Shown here: positions 7,791 to 16,513 of the stretch, in pieces
How positions within the stretch are numbered: the stretch's first letter is position 1
Layout of the letters: every line of letters starts with the position of its first letter
From: Chloroflexota bacterium
GTDB taxonomy: Bacteria > Chloroflexota > Limnocylindria > Limnocylindrales > CSP1-4
Assembly: GCA_004297395.1 (NCBI GenBank)
Contig: SCUO01000074.1
Span: forward strand, 1 to 64,000
Length of the DNA: 64,000 nucleotides
Reading direction: 5' to 3'
The notes under the pieces: model-generated
The model's database searches: none
Told to the model about the DNA's origin: nothing
What the model saw: the letters and a program-made list of their open reading frames with translations, nothing else
Translations under genes and position numbers: made by a program

Positions 7791-10700
7791 ATGGACAGAC
7801 CAGCCCCCGATGTGCCCCGTCGATCCATCACGCGCCGTGCTGCCGCGGCCACCGTGGCCACCGCGGCGCCCGAGGCTCCGATCGTGAGGCGGACCCGGTC
7901 CCGACGCGGGATCACGACCCTTGAGCAGATCCCGGTCTGGGCCGGATTCGGACCGCTGGCCGACGATGAGCCCGCGGTGGAGCCGGGCCTCGAGGCGCTC
8001 CTGGCCGGGCTCAACCCCGAGCAGCGGCGAGCGGTCACCCACGGCGACGGGCCCCTCCTCGTCGTCGCCGGCCCGGGCACCGGCAAGACCGAGGTCATCA
8101 CCCGGCGGATCGCCTGGCTGATCGCGACGCGCCGAGCGCTGCCGTCGGAGATCCTGGCCCTGACCTTCACGGACAAGGCCGCGACCGAGATGCAGGCCCG
8201 GGTCGACCAGCTGGTCCCGTACGGCTTCGCCGACACGAGCATCTCGACCTTCCACGCCTTCGGCGATCGCCTCATCCGGGAGTTCGCGCTCGAGGTCGGG
8301 CGGGCCCCCGATGCGCGGGTGCTGACCCGGGCCGAGACGATCGTCTTCCTCCGCGAGCGGCTGTTCGAGCTCGGCCTCGACGAGTACCTGCCACTCGGCG
8401 ACCCGACGCGCTTCCTCGGCGCGCTGGCGACGCTGTTCGCCCGCGCCCGGGACGAGGACGTCAGCCCGGCGCGGTACGCCGAGCACGCCGCCGGGCTGAC
8501 TGCCGCCGCAGCCGCCGCCGGGTCGGCGCTCGCCGCGACGCCGGACGCGGGGCCGGCCGATGTCGACGCGGTGGCGGCGGCGCTCGACGTGGCGCGCCGA
8601 CAGGCCGAGCTTGCCCATGCCTTCGAGCGCTACACGACCCTCCTCGCCGAACGCGGGGCCATCGACTTCGGCGACCAGGTGGCCCTGGCGCTGCGCCTGG
8701 TCCGCGACTCGGCGGCCATCCGTTCGACCGTCCAGGCCCGCTACCGCTACGTCCTCGTCGACGAGTTCCAGGACACGAACCGGGCCCAGTCGGCCCTCGT
8801 CTCGATCGTTGCCGAGCGCCACCGCAACGTGACCGTGGTCGGCGATGACGACCAGTCCATCTACCGCTTCCGGGGCGCCGCGATCAGCAACATCCTGGAG
8901 TTCCGCGAGCGTCATCGCGGCGCCCGGACGGTCGTCCTGCGGCGGAACTACCGCTCGCACGCCCCGATCCTCGACGCGGCCCACCGGCTCGTCCGGTTCA
9001 ACGACCCGGATCGCCTGGAGGCACGGGTCGGGATCTCGAAGCATCTCCGCCCCGAGCGGACCGCCGCGGCGCCCGTCCCGGTCCGCCACCACGCCTTCGC
9101 CAGCGGCGCCGAGGAAGCCGACTGGATCGCCGCCGAGCTGCGCCGTCGCATCGAGGCCGGCGCCCGCCCGCGAGACCACGCGATCCTCGTCCGGGCCAAC
9201 GCCGACGCGGACCCGATCCTCCGGAGCCTGAACCTGACCGGCGTCCCGTGGCGGTTCTCCGGGTCGTCGGGCCTGTACGGCCGGGTCGAGGTCCGGGTGC
9301 TCCTCGCCTTCCTCCGCGCGATCGCGGACCCCGCCTCCAGCACGGACGTCTACGCCCTCGCGGCATCGCCGGTCTACGCCGTGGGGGGCGAGGACCTGAG
9401 TGCGGTGATGGGCTCGGCGCGGCGGCGGCACCGGACCGCCTGGGAGGTATTCGAGGAGGTCGATGCGCATCCCGAGGTCCTGCGCCTCACCAGCGACGGC
9501 CGCTCGCGCATCGCCCGCCTGGTGGCGGACCTCCGTCGCTTCCGGGATATGGGCCATCGGCGGCCGGCCGGCGAGACGCTGTACGCGTTTCTGCGCGATT
9601 CGGGCTGGCTGGCCGCGTTGGCCTCGGGCGAATCGGCCGCTACCGACGAGGCCCTTGCCAACGTCGCCCGCTTCTTCGAGATCGTGCGCGGCGAATCGGC
9701 GCTCCTGGCCGACGACCGGGCGATCTTCCTGGCCCGGCACCTCGAGACGCTCATCGACGCCGGCGACGACCCGGCCTCGGCCGAGCCGGATCCGGATCTG
9801 GACGCGGTCGCAGTGCTGACCGTCCACAAGGCCAAGGGCCTCGAGTACCCGGTGGTCATCATCCCGGGCCTCGTCGCGGGCCGCTTCCCGGCGTCGTTCC
9901 GGCGTGAGCCGTTGGCCCTGCCCGCCGAGCTCGCCGGGGCCGGCGACACCCAGGGTGACCCCCACCTCCAGGAGGAGCGCCGGCTGTTCTACGTCGCGAT
10001 GACCCGGGCCCGGGACGAGCTCGTCCTGACACACGCCGCCGACTACGGCGGGGCCCGGGCTCGTCGGGTGTCGCCGTTCGTGCTCGAGGCGCTCGACCTG
10101 CCGATCTCGGCCGGCACCCCCGGCGCTGGTGCGGTCAGCGCTCCGGCCACGGACCGGCTGGCGACGATGGCCCCAAGTCCGGCAGAGCCGGTCGCGCGCG
10201 AAAGCGGGCCGATCGAGGGCCAGCTCCTCCTGAGCCATTCCTCCATCGACGCCTACCTGACCTGCCCGCGGCGCTACCAGTACTCGCACGTCCTCCGTGT
10301 CCCGACGGCGCCGCACCACTCGCTCGTCTACGGCTCGGCCCTGCACCAGGCGGTCCAGGAGTTCCACCGGGCCGAAGGACGCGGCAGGATCCTCTCGGAG
10401 GACGAGCTCATCGGGGCCCTCGAGGCCGCGTGGTCGAACGAGGGCTTCGTGTCACGGGAGCATGAGCAGGCTCGCCTGGAGGCGGGGAGGGGAGCCCTTC
10501 GCCGCTTCCGGACGGCCCGTCTGGAGCCCGGGACCGTGGCTCCGGCCTGGGTCGAGCGGGACTTCTCCTTCAGCCTCGGCGGGGATCGGATCCGGGGCCG
10601 CTTCGACCGGGTCGACATCGTCGCCCTGGGTACTTCGGGCGGCCCGGCGGGGCCCGACATCGACATCGACGCCGCCTTCGCGGCGGCGTCGCGGTCAGGA

Positions 10701-11090
10701 CCAGGACCGGCAATCCGAGCCGATGTCGTCGAGCCGTCACTCGGGCTCCTGGGCCGCGAGGAGGTCACGATCACCGACTACAAGTCGAGCGATGTCCGCG
10801 ACCCGGCCAAGGCTCGTCAGAAGGCCCGCGAATCGCTCCAGCTCCAGATCTACGCCATGGCCTACGAGGCGATGACCGGCCGGCTGCCCGACGCCGTCCA
10901 GCTCCACTTCCTCGATTCGGGGCTGGTCGGACGAGCCACGCCGGACCCGGTCCGCCTCGAGCGCGCTCGAGGCCAGATCGCCACGGCGGCGGCGGGGATC
11001 CGCGCCCGCGACTACGCGCCAACCCCCACCACGATGGCCTGCACCTACTGCCCGTTCCGTGAGATCTGCCCCTCGAGCGCCGTGCGGTGA
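7791..11090 (+). CDS. UvrD-family helicase fused to a RecB-like, iron-sulfur nuclease domain
   Basis: A 1099-residue SF1A helicase with a C-terminal PD-(D/E)XK nuclease, the architecture of AdnB/AddA-like DNA-end processing enzymes. Helicase motifs: LNPEQRRAVTH (Q motif), VVAGPGTGKTEVITRR (Walker A), LTFTDKAATEMQ (Ia), VLVDEFQDTNRAQS (II), GDDDQSIYRFRGA (III), VLRRNYRS (IV), VLTVHKAKGLEYPVVII (V) and YVAMTRARDELVL (VI). The nuclease has GRFDRVD, ITDYKSS and LQLQIYAMAY. Cys825 (LTCPRRYQY) with Cys1084, Cys1087 and Cys1093 (C-x2-C-x5-C) matches the [4Fe-4S] staple of AddB-type nucleases. A GTG at 7785 is an alternative start. The downstream HAD gene overlaps by 4 bases. Confidence 0.92.
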   Translation: MDRPAPDVPRRSITRRAAAATVATAAPEAPIVRRTRSRRGITTLEQIPVWAGFGPLADDEPAVEPGLEALLAGLNPEQRRAVTHGDGPLLVVAGPGTGKTEVITRRIAWLIATRRALPSEILALTFTDKAATEMQARVDQLVPYGFADTSISTFHAFGDRLIREFALEVGRAPDARVLTRAETIVFLRERLFELGLDEYLPLGDPTRFLGALATLFARARDEDVSPARYAEHAAGLTAAAAAAGSALAATPDAGPADVDAVAAALDVARRQAELAHAFERYTTLLAERGAIDFGDQVALALRLVRDSAAIRSTVQARYRYVLVDEFQDTNRAQSALVSIVAERHRNVTVVGDDDQSIYRFRGAAISNILEFRERHRGARTVVLRRNYRSHAPILDAAHRLVRFNDPDRLEARVGISKHLRPERTAAAPVPVRHHAFASGAEEADWIAAELRRRIEAGARPRDHAILVRANADADPILRSLNLTGVPWRFSGSSGLYGRVEVRVLLAFLRAIADPASSTDVYALAASPVYAVGGEDLSAVMGSARRRHRTAWEVFEEVDAHPEVLRLTSDGRSRIARLVADLRRFRDMGHRRPAGETLYAFLRDSGWLAALASGESAATDEALANVARFFEIVRGESALLADDRAIFLARHLETLIDAGDDPASAEPDPDLDAVAVLTVHKAKGLEYPVVIIPGLVAGRFPASFRREPLALPAELAGAGDTQGDPHLQEERRLFYVAMTRARDELVLTHAADYGGARARRVSPFVLEALDLPISAGTPGAGAVSAPATDRLATMAPSPAEPVARESGPIEGQLLLSHSSIDAYLTCPRRYQYSHVLRVPTAPHHSLVYGSALHQAVQEFHRAEGRGRILSEDELIGALEAAWSNEGFVSREHEQARLEAGRGALRRFRTARLEPGTVAPAWVERDFSFSLGGDRIRGRFDRVDIVALGTSGGPAGPDIDIDAAFAAASRSGPGPAIRADVVEPSLGLLGREEVTITDYKSSDVRDPAKARQKARESLQLQIYAMAYEAMTGRLPDAVQLHFLDSGLVGRATPDPVRLERARGQIATAAAGIRARDYAPTPTTMACTYCPFREICPSSAVR

Positions 11091-11935
11091 GGGGAGGGCT
11101 GTCCGCGGAGCCCGCGGCCGAGGCCGGCCACGTCCGGGAGCCACTCGCGGGCATTCGGGCGATCACCTTCGACTTCGGCAACACCCTGGCGCCGGTCAGT
11201 CGGGCCGGGCTGCTGGCCGTGACGGAGCGAACGGCCCTCGAGGCGACGGCCGCGCTCGGTCTCCAGGATCCCGGGCCGTTCCATGAAGTCTGGACGGCGG
11301 AGCGCGAACGGCAGCTGCGCGAGGATGTGCCAGCGTTCCGGGAGATGGACATGGAGCAACGGGCGACGCGGGTCGTTGCCCGGCTCCGGGGGATGCCGGC
11401 GCCGGGACCGCTCGAGCGCTGGGACGACGTCGCGGCCGCCGACCGTGCCGCACCGGCGGACGTCGCCGCGATCCTCGATGCCTACAGCCGGGCGTTCGTT
11501 GAGGCGATCGCGCCGGCCGCCGGCGCCGGCGAGCTCCTGGCAACGCTCGCGGGACGGGGCTTCCGGCTGGCGATCCTGTCGAACTGGCCCCTCGCGACGA
11601 CGATCGACCGGTACGCGACGGCCGCCGGCTGGGCGCCGTACCTGGCCGGGATCTTCGTCTCGCAGCGAATTGGGGCCATCAAGCCGCACCCCGCGATCTT
11701 TGCGTTCGCCGCCCAGCACCTGGCCGTGCCCCCAAGGGAGATCCTCCACGTCGGCGACGACTGGGCCGCGGACGTGGTGGGTGCCAGCGCGGCGGGCTGG
11801 CGGGTCGCCTGGCTGCGTGGGGCCCAGGTCGACACGCCCCTGCCCACGTCGTCACGCACCTCCGGTCCGGACCCGGATCTCGAGCTGGACCGGCTCACGG
11901 ACCTCGCCTCACGGATCGCCGACCCGACCGCCTAG
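11087..11935 (+). CDS. HAD-superfamily hydrolase (subfamily IA type)
   Basis: Haloacid-dehalogenase-like hydrolase of 282 residues, probably a small-molecule phosphatase. Motif I is ITFDFGNTLAP with nucleophile Asp29; the residue two further on, usually the general-acid Asp, is Gly here, a variant seen in some HAD branches. Motif II is AILSNWP, motif III the Lys in GAIKPHPAIF, motif IV GDDWAADVVGA. The region between motifs I and II fits the alpha-helical C1 cap. The GTG start (11087) overlaps the helicase stop as GTGA, so the two are co-translated. Nothing in the sequence says whether it serves repair, for example by cleaning nucleotides, or something unrelated. Confidence 0.85.
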   Translation: MRGGLSAEPAAEAGHVREPLAGIRAITFDFGNTLAPVSRAGLLAVTERTALEATAALGLQDPGPFHEVWTAERERQLREDVPAFREMDMEQRATRVVARLRGMPAPGPLERWDDVAAADRAAPADVAAILDAYSRAFVEAIAPAAGAGELLATLAGRGFRLAILSNWPLATTIDRYATAAGWAPYLAGIFVSQRIGAIKPHPAIFAFAAQHLAVPPREILHVGDDWAADVVGASAAGWRVAWLRGAQVDTPLPTSSRTSGPDPDLELDRLTDLASRIADPTA

Positions 11936-11938
11936 ACT
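11933..11938 (+). promoter_or_regulatory. -10 box of a probable leaderless promoter (small membrane protein)
   Basis: TAGACT, whose first three bases are also the stop codon of the HAD gene, ends 9 bases before the ATG at 11948. No Shine-Dalgarno is present. Confidence 0.5.
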
Positions 11939-11947
11939 CCGTCCCGC

Positions 11948-12322
11948 ATGGAGACGCGGGACCGTCGCACGAACCTCTCGTTCTTCGCGGCCGCGCTCGC
12001 CGCGTGGTTCGTCGTCGGCGTCATCGTCGTCACCCGCGACCCGATCCTCGAGCCGACAGCCGGGTATGCCGGCGCGGTGATGATGGGCGCGGCCGTCGGG
12101 CTCACAACGGTCCCGCTGTTCTGGCTTGTAGCGTTCGCCCGGGCCCGCCGGATCGCCTATCGTGGCTCGTGGGGCCGGGCGATGCGCCGGGGCGCGTGGG
12201 CCGGCCTCGTGGTCGGCATCTTCGTCGTCCTCCGGCTCCTCGGGATGTTCCAGCCCCAGCTCGCCCTGTTCATCGTGGCCCTGGTCCTCGTCGCCGAATC
12301 GACCCTCTCGATGGAGCGCTGA
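11948..12322 (+). CDS. Four-helix small membrane protein, function unknown
   Basis: A 124-residue hydrophobic protein not recognised. Four membrane segments are evident: LSFFAAALAAWFVVGVIVV (about residues 10-28), a Gly/Ala-rich second helix around AGAVMMGAAVGLTTVPLFWLV, then WAGLVVGIFVVLRLLGMF, then LALFIVALVLVAESTL at the C-terminus. A basic loop (FARARRIAYRGSWGRAMRR) separates helices two and three and probably faces the cytosol. It probably starts its own leaderless message and precedes the M20 amidohydrolase by 28 bases, so the two may be co-transcribed. Confidence 0.68.
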   Translation: METRDRRTNLSFFAAALAAWFVVGVIVVTRDPILEPTAGYAGAVMMGAAVGLTTVPLFWLVAFARARRIAYRGSWGRAMRRGAWAGLVVGIFVVLRLLGMFQPQLALFIVALVLVAESTLSMER

Positions 12323-12350
12323 CCCGGGAGCCCACCCTCGGAGGTCCTTG

Positions 12351-13559
12351 ATGCCCACCGCCCTCACGACCACCCAGCCCGCCGCGCCCCACGCCGACGG
12401 CAAGCGCCGGATCGCCGCGGCCGTGGAAGCCGCCCGCGACGAGATCCTGGGTCTCTCGCACCGGATCCACGGCAGCCCGGAGCCGGCCTTCGAGGAGCAC
12501 CAGGCAGCAGCCTGGTGCGCGGAGCTCCTGCGCCGCCACGGCTTCGCGGTCGAGCTGCGGGCCGGCCGCCTCGCCACCGCGATCCGGGCGACGCGCGCCG
12601 GTGGCCGGGGAGGCCCGTCTCCGAGGATCGGGATCCTCGCCGAGTACGACGCGCTGCCCGGCCTGGGCCACGGCTGCGGCCACAACACCATGGCCGCGTC
12701 CGGGGTGGGCGCGGCCATCGCGCTTGCCGCGATCGCCGACGAGCTGCCGGGCGAGATCGTGTTCCTGGGCACGCCGGCCGAGGAGCGGGGCAGTGGCAAG
12801 CAATTCATGATCGACGACGGCCTGTTCGAGGGGGTCGACGCGGCGCTCCTCTACCACCCCTGCGACCGGAGCCACGTCGATTCCGAGCCGCTCGCGTCGG
12901 TCGACGTGTCGATCGTCTTCACTGGTCTCCAGTCGCACGCCGCTTCCGACCCCTGGAAGGGCCGCAACGCCCTCGACGCGATGATCACCCTCTTCAGCTC
13001 GGTGGGCCTGTGGCGCCAGCAGCTCCGCCCGACGGCCCGGGTCCACGGGATCATCCAGGAGGGCGGCACCGCCGCCAACATCATCCCGGACCGGACACGT
13101 GCCTGGTTCATGATCCGGAGCGACGACGACGCCGACTTCGAGGCGATGCAGGTTCGCTTCCGCGAGCTTTGCGAGGCGGCGGCGCTCGCCACCGCAACGA
13201 GGGTCGAGGTCGAGTTCTCCGGCGGGTCGCGTACGATGCGCACGAATCGAGTCCTGGCCGAGCGTTGGGTGGCGAACGCCGCCGCCTACGGCATCGACGA
13301 CGAAGGCCCCGATGCCTCGTCCGGAAGCACCGACATGGCCAACGTGTCGTGGGTCTGCCCGACGATCCATCCGGATCTCGCGATCGCACCGTTCCCGACG
13401 CCGGGCCACTCGATCCTCTTCCGGGACGCGGCGGCGACACCCCTGGCCGACGAGACTACGCTCATGGCGGCGACCCTCGTCGCGCAGACGGCCTACGACC
13501 TGTACTCGGACCCTGAGCTCGTCCAGGCGGCCTGGGCGGAGTTCCGAGCCCGGTCCTGA
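12351..13559 (+). CDS. M20D-family amidohydrolase (AbgB/PM20D2-like)
   Basis: Zinc-dependent amidohydrolase of 402 residues from the M20D group, which includes p-aminobenzoyl-glutamate hydrolase subunit B and dipeptide cleaners. Signature stretches: LSHRIHGSPEPAFEEHQA near the N-terminus, ILAEYDALPGLGHGCGHNTMAA (metal-binding Cys/His, about residues 99-120), GTPAEERGSGK with the catalytic Glu pair, and SHAASDPWKGRNALDA in the lid domain. The ATG at 12351 is set by GAGGT 6-10 bases upstream. Neighbours are an agmatinase-family enzyme and a glycerophosphodiesterase, so a scavenging or nitrogen-recycling role is plausible. The exact amide substrate is not readable. Confidence 0.87.
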   Translation: MPTALTTTQPAAPHADGKRRIAAAVEAARDEILGLSHRIHGSPEPAFEEHQAAAWCAELLRRHGFAVELRAGRLATAIRATRAGGRGGPSPRIGILAEYDALPGLGHGCGHNTMAASGVGAAIALAAIADELPGEIVFLGTPAEERGSGKQFMIDDGLFEGVDAALLYHPCDRSHVDSEPLASVDVSIVFTGLQSHAASDPWKGRNALDAMITLFSSVGLWRQQLRPTARVHGIIQEGGTAANIIPDRTRAWFMIRSDDDADFEAMQVRFRELCEAAALATATRVEVEFSGGSRTMRTNRVLAERWVANAAAYGIDDEGPDASSGSTDMANVSWVCPTIHPDLAIAPFPTPGHSILFRDAAATPLADETTLMAATLVAQTAYDLYSDPELVQAAWAEFRARS

Positions 13560-13668
13560 TCGGCTACGATGCCGGCGGCGCCCCGCTGGACGGCTGATTC
13601 GCACCGGCGGCGTCCCTGGTGAGCGACGCGCGGCCCACCGGCTCCGCGAGCGTCCCCGGAGGAATCGC

Positions 13669-14730
13669 GTGAGCGAGCGCCCCAGCGACCCGACCAGCGG
13701 TCCGGACTTCGCCGCCCTCAACGGCTGGGACCGGGACTTCACCGTCTTCGATGACTTCGACCTGCCGTCGTACGTCGGGCCGGCGACCTTCGCCAAGCTG
13801 CCCTGGGTCACCGACCCGGCGGAGCTCCGGGCTCGCGGCGTGGACGTCGCGATCGTCGGGGCGCCGTTCGACGACATGGTGACCCACCGGCCCGGCGCCA
13901 GGTTCGGTCCGCGGGCGATTCGCGAGGCCCAGTACAGCACCGGCTCGTTGCACTCCCTCCAGCTCAGGGTCGAGCCGTTCGAGGTCCTGACGGTCGTCGA
14001 CGCCGGCGACGCCAACATCGTGCCCGCCTACCACGAGCGGGCCCACGCGATGATCCATCGCAAGGTCCTCGAGGTCGCCGGCACCGGCGCCATCCCGATC
14101 ATCCTCGGCGGCGATCACTCGATCACCTGGCCCGCGGCCACCGCGATCGCAGAGGTTCGCCGCCCGTCGAGCGTCGGGATCGTCCACTTCGATGCCCACG
14201 CCGACACCGCGCCAGACAGCTGGGGCCAGATCGCGAGCCACGGCTCGCCGATGCGCCGGCTCATCGAATCCGGCGCCATCGAGGGCCGAAACTTCGTCCA
14301 GGTGGGGCTGCGCGGCTACTGGCCGCCGGTCGACGTCCTCGACTGGATGCGGGATCACGGGCTCCGCTACCACTTCATGACCGAGATGGAGGAGCGGGGC
14401 TCCGAGGCGGTCATCGCCGACGCTATTGCCGAGGCCCTCGACGGCCCCGAATCGGTCTACCTCTCGGTCGACATCGATGTCGTCGATCCGGGTCTCGCCC
14501 CCGGGACCGGCACGCCCGAGCCCGGCGGGATGCTGACCCGGGAGCTGCTGCGGGCCGTCCGCCAGATCGTCGGCGCGGTCGATCTCGCGGGCATGGACAT
14601 CGTCGAGGTGGCGCCGCCGTATGACTGGGCCGAATCCACGGCCATGATCGCCAACCGGGTCGCCCTCGAGGCGATCTCCGCCCTCGCGCTGAAGCGCCGG
14701 GCGGGGGAGCGCGTTCGCTGGGAGCGCTGA
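13669..14730 (+). CDS. Agmatinase/arginase-family ureohydrolase
   Basis: Binuclear manganese ureohydrolase of 353 residues that would split urea from a guanidino compound. Visible metal-ligand motifs are IILGGDHSITWP (about residues 142-153), VHFDAHADTAPD (about 172-183) and SVDIDVVDPGLAPGTGTPEPGG (about 265-286). The GTG start at 13669 has GGAGG 6 bases upstream. The N-terminus (FDLPSYVGPATFAKLPW) resembles agmatinase-type enzymes in which an entry segment shapes the active site. Relatives act on agmatine, guanidinobutyrate, guanidinopropionate, formiminoglutamate or guanidine, and context does not decide. It lies 109 bases after the amidohydrolase and overlaps the next gene. Confidence 0.87.
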   Translation: MSERPSDPTSGPDFAALNGWDRDFTVFDDFDLPSYVGPATFAKLPWVTDPAELRARGVDVAIVGAPFDDMVTHRPGARFGPRAIREAQYSTGSLHSLQLRVEPFEVLTVVDAGDANIVPAYHERAHAMIHRKVLEVAGTGAIPIILGGDHSITWPAATAIAEVRRPSSVGIVHFDAHADTAPDSWGQIASHGSPMRRLIESGAIEGRNFVQVGLRGYWPPVDVLDWMRDHGLRYHFMTEMEERGSEAVIADAIAEALDGPESVYLSVDIDVVDPGLAPGTGTPEPGGMLTRELLRAVRQIVGAVDLAGMDIVEVAPPYDWAESTAMIANRVALEAISALALKRRAGERVRWER

Positions 14731-15539
14731 GCGCCGGCCATCCGTTCCTGGACCACCCGGGCCCCATCCCGTTCGCCCATCGCGGCGGGGCCGAGGTCCA
14801 TCCCGAGAACACGATGGCGGCGTTCGAAGCGGCCGTGGCCCTCGGCTATCGCTACCTCGAGACCGACGTCCACGTCACCGCCGACGGCGTCCTCATCGCC
14901 TTCCACGACGACCGCCTGGATCGGGTGACAGATGGCCATGGGGCCGTGGCCGAGCTGGACTGGGCCGAGGTTCGGCGGGCCCGTGTCGACGGTCGCGAGC
15001 CGATCGTCGAGTTTGGCGAGCTCCTCGTCGCCTTCCCCGAGGCCCGGATCAACGTGGATCCCAAGCACGATGCCGCCGTCCGCCCGCTCATCGCGGCCGT
15101 CCGCGACGCCCGCGCAGCCGAGCGCGTCTGCATTGGCTCGTTCTCGGACGCACGGGTGGCTGAGATCCGGGAGGCATTCGGCCCCGCCATCTGCACGGCG
15201 CTCGGGCCATGGGAGATCGCGGCGCTCCGGGCGGCGGCCTGGGGTGCCCGGCCGTTCCTGGGCCGCCTTCGGCGCCGGCCCGGTCGCTGCGTCCAGATTC
15301 CGCAGCGGGGCCGCTGGGGCCTGCCGCTCGTCGAGCCGCGCCTGATCGCGGCGGCCCACGAGCTGGGCCTGCCGGTCCACGTCTGGACGGTGAACGGCGC
15401 CGCCGAGATGGCCCGGCTCCTGGACCTCGGGGTCGACGGGATCTTCTCCGACGTCCCGGGGGTCCTGAAGGCCGTTCTCACCGACCGTGGCGAGTGGCAT
15501 CCGAGCCCCGGCCAGAGCGCGTCCGGCGCGGACGGGTAG
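14727..15539 (+). CDS. Glycerophosphodiester phosphodiesterase, probable CTG start
   Basis: GDPD-family enzyme that hydrolyses glycerophosphodiesters to glycerol 3-phosphate and an alcohol. The reading frame holds the catalytic FAHRGG and PENTMAAFEAA blocks only if translation begins upstream of 14772. The first ATG, at 14814, would remove both His18-Arg19 and Glu27. No in-frame ATG, GTG or TTG lies between the agmatinase gene and these motifs. A CTG at 14727 overlaps the agmatinase stop as CTGA, with GGAG close before it, and is taken as the start (270 residues). Further motifs: YLETDVHVTADG, AFHDDRLDRVTDG, INVDPKHD and VHVWTVN. Family call is firm; the start is an inference. Confidence 0.82.
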   Translation: MSAGHPFLDHPGPIPFAHRGGAEVHPENTMAAFEAAVALGYRYLETDVHVTADGVLIAFHDDRLDRVTDGHGAVAELDWAEVRRARVDGREPIVEFGELLVAFPEARINVDPKHDAAVRPLIAAVRDARAAERVCIGSFSDARVAEIREAFGPAICTALGPWEIAALRAAAWGARPFLGRLRRRPGRCVQIPQRGRWGLPLVEPRLIAAAHELGLPVHVWTVNGAAEMARLLDLGVDGIFSDVPGVLKAVLTDRGEWHPSPGQSASGADG

Positions 15540-15542
15540 GAT
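15537..15542 (+). promoter_or_regulatory. -10 box of a probable leaderless promoter (methyltransferase)
   Basis: TAGGAT, sharing its TAG with the stop codon of the phosphodiesterase gene, ends 8 bases before the ATG at 15551. No Shine-Dalgarno is present. Confidence 0.5.
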
Positions 15543-15550
15543 CGGCGGCG

Positions 15551-16396
15551 ATGGACCCCGACACGCCGGGCACGCGAGACGAGCCCATCACGCCCACCAC
15601 GCCCACCGCGCCCACCGCGCCCGCCACCGTGGCCGCCGCCCTCGCCCGCCTCTACGACCTCGACCTCCTCGTCGAGCCGGGCGACCTCGATCTCTACCTC
15701 GCGCTCGGCGCCCGTGCCGAGGGGCCGATCGTCGAGCTCGCCGTCGGGACCGGGCGCGTTGCCGTTCCGCTGGCCACGGCCGGTCATCGGGTCACGGGCG
15801 TCGACATCGATCCGGCCATGCTCGCCCGTGCCGAGGCCCGTGCGGACGGGGCCGGACAGGGGACAGCCGGGCGGTTGCGGCTCGTCCAGGGCGATCTCTT
15901 CGCCACCCGCCCCACCGACGAAGCCACGTACGGCCTGGCGATCCTGGCCCTCAACTCGATCCTGCTCCTCGGCGGACCTCGCGAGCAGCGGCGCGCGATC
16001 GGGGTCCTCGCCGGCCTCCTGGCGCCCGGCGGGATCGCGGTTGTCGACGCCTGGCAACCCCTCGCCGAGGACCTGGTCCGCTTCGATGGCCGGCTGTCCC
16101 TGGAGTGGCTGCGCCGCGACGCGGCGACTGGCTCAGACATCCTCAAGCTGGCCGCCGCCTGGTACGACGGCGCCACCCGAACGGTGACCCTGACGACGAT
16201 CTTCGATGAGGCCGCGCCGGGCGAGCAGCCCGTCCGGTGGACCCGGTCGGATGCCCTCCACCTGATCTCGGCCGACGAGCTCCGGGCACATGCCGAGGAC
16301 GCCGGCCTGGTCGTCGAGGTCGTGGCCGGCGACTACGAGCTGACCCCGCTCGGACCGGGCGCGGACCGGGCGATCCTCGTCGCCCGCCGCCCCTGA
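15551..16396 (+). CDS. Class I SAM-dependent methyltransferase
   Basis: A 281-residue methyltransferase with a Rossmann SAM-binding fold: motif I in VELAVGTGRVAVPLATAG (about residues 63-80), the acidic end of strand two in VTGVDIDPAML, RLRLVQGDLFA as motif III-like, and ILALNSILLLGGPREQRRAI followed by LLAPGGIAVVDAW as post-motif segments. A Thr/Pro-rich stretch (PITPTTPTAPTAPATVA) precedes the fold and is probably a flexible tail. The C-terminal half (TRTVTLTTIFDE, RWTRSDALHLISADELRAHAEDAGL) fits small-molecule methyltransferases. Substrate unknown. It appears to be a single-gene leaderless unit. Confidence 0.85.
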   Translation: MDPDTPGTRDEPITPTTPTAPTAPATVAAALARLYDLDLLVEPGDLDLYLALGARAEGPIVELAVGTGRVAVPLATAGHRVTGVDIDPAMLARAEARADGAGQGTAGRLRLVQGDLFATRPTDEATYGLAILALNSILLLGGPREQRRAIGVLAGLLAPGGIAVVDAWQPLAEDLVRFDGRLSLEWLRRDAATGSDILKLAAAWYDGATRTVTLTTIFDEAAPGEQPVRWTRSDALHLISADELRAHAEDAGLVVEVVAGDYELTPLGPGADRAILVARRP

Positions 16397-16498
16397 GGGC
16401 GAGGCGGCGCCCGGCGCACCCGCCCCCTCGGCCCCCGGACTGACGGCGCCCCGTGGGCAGGACTGGTGTCCCGAGGACGTTCGCCCCGGACCCCGTGG

Positions 16499-16504
16499 TA
16501 CCGT
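16499..16504 (+). promoter_or_regulatory. Weak -10 candidate (leaderless type) for the receiver-MinD gene
   Basis: TACCGT ends 9 bases before the ATG at 16514. It fits the TANNNT pattern seen at other starts here but is the weakest match listed. Confidence 0.3.
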
Positions 16505-16513
16505 TTCGCGGCG

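Noticed and set aside
7521-10367. A 948-codon minus-strand frame opposite the helicase-nuclease gene
   Set aside because: Same reason: the plus strand carries all SF1 helicase motifs, and the antisense product is low-complexity.
14814-15539. ATG 14814 as the start of the phosphodiesterase
   Set aside because: It would delete the catalytic HRGG and PENT motifs, which are intact just upstream in the same frame.
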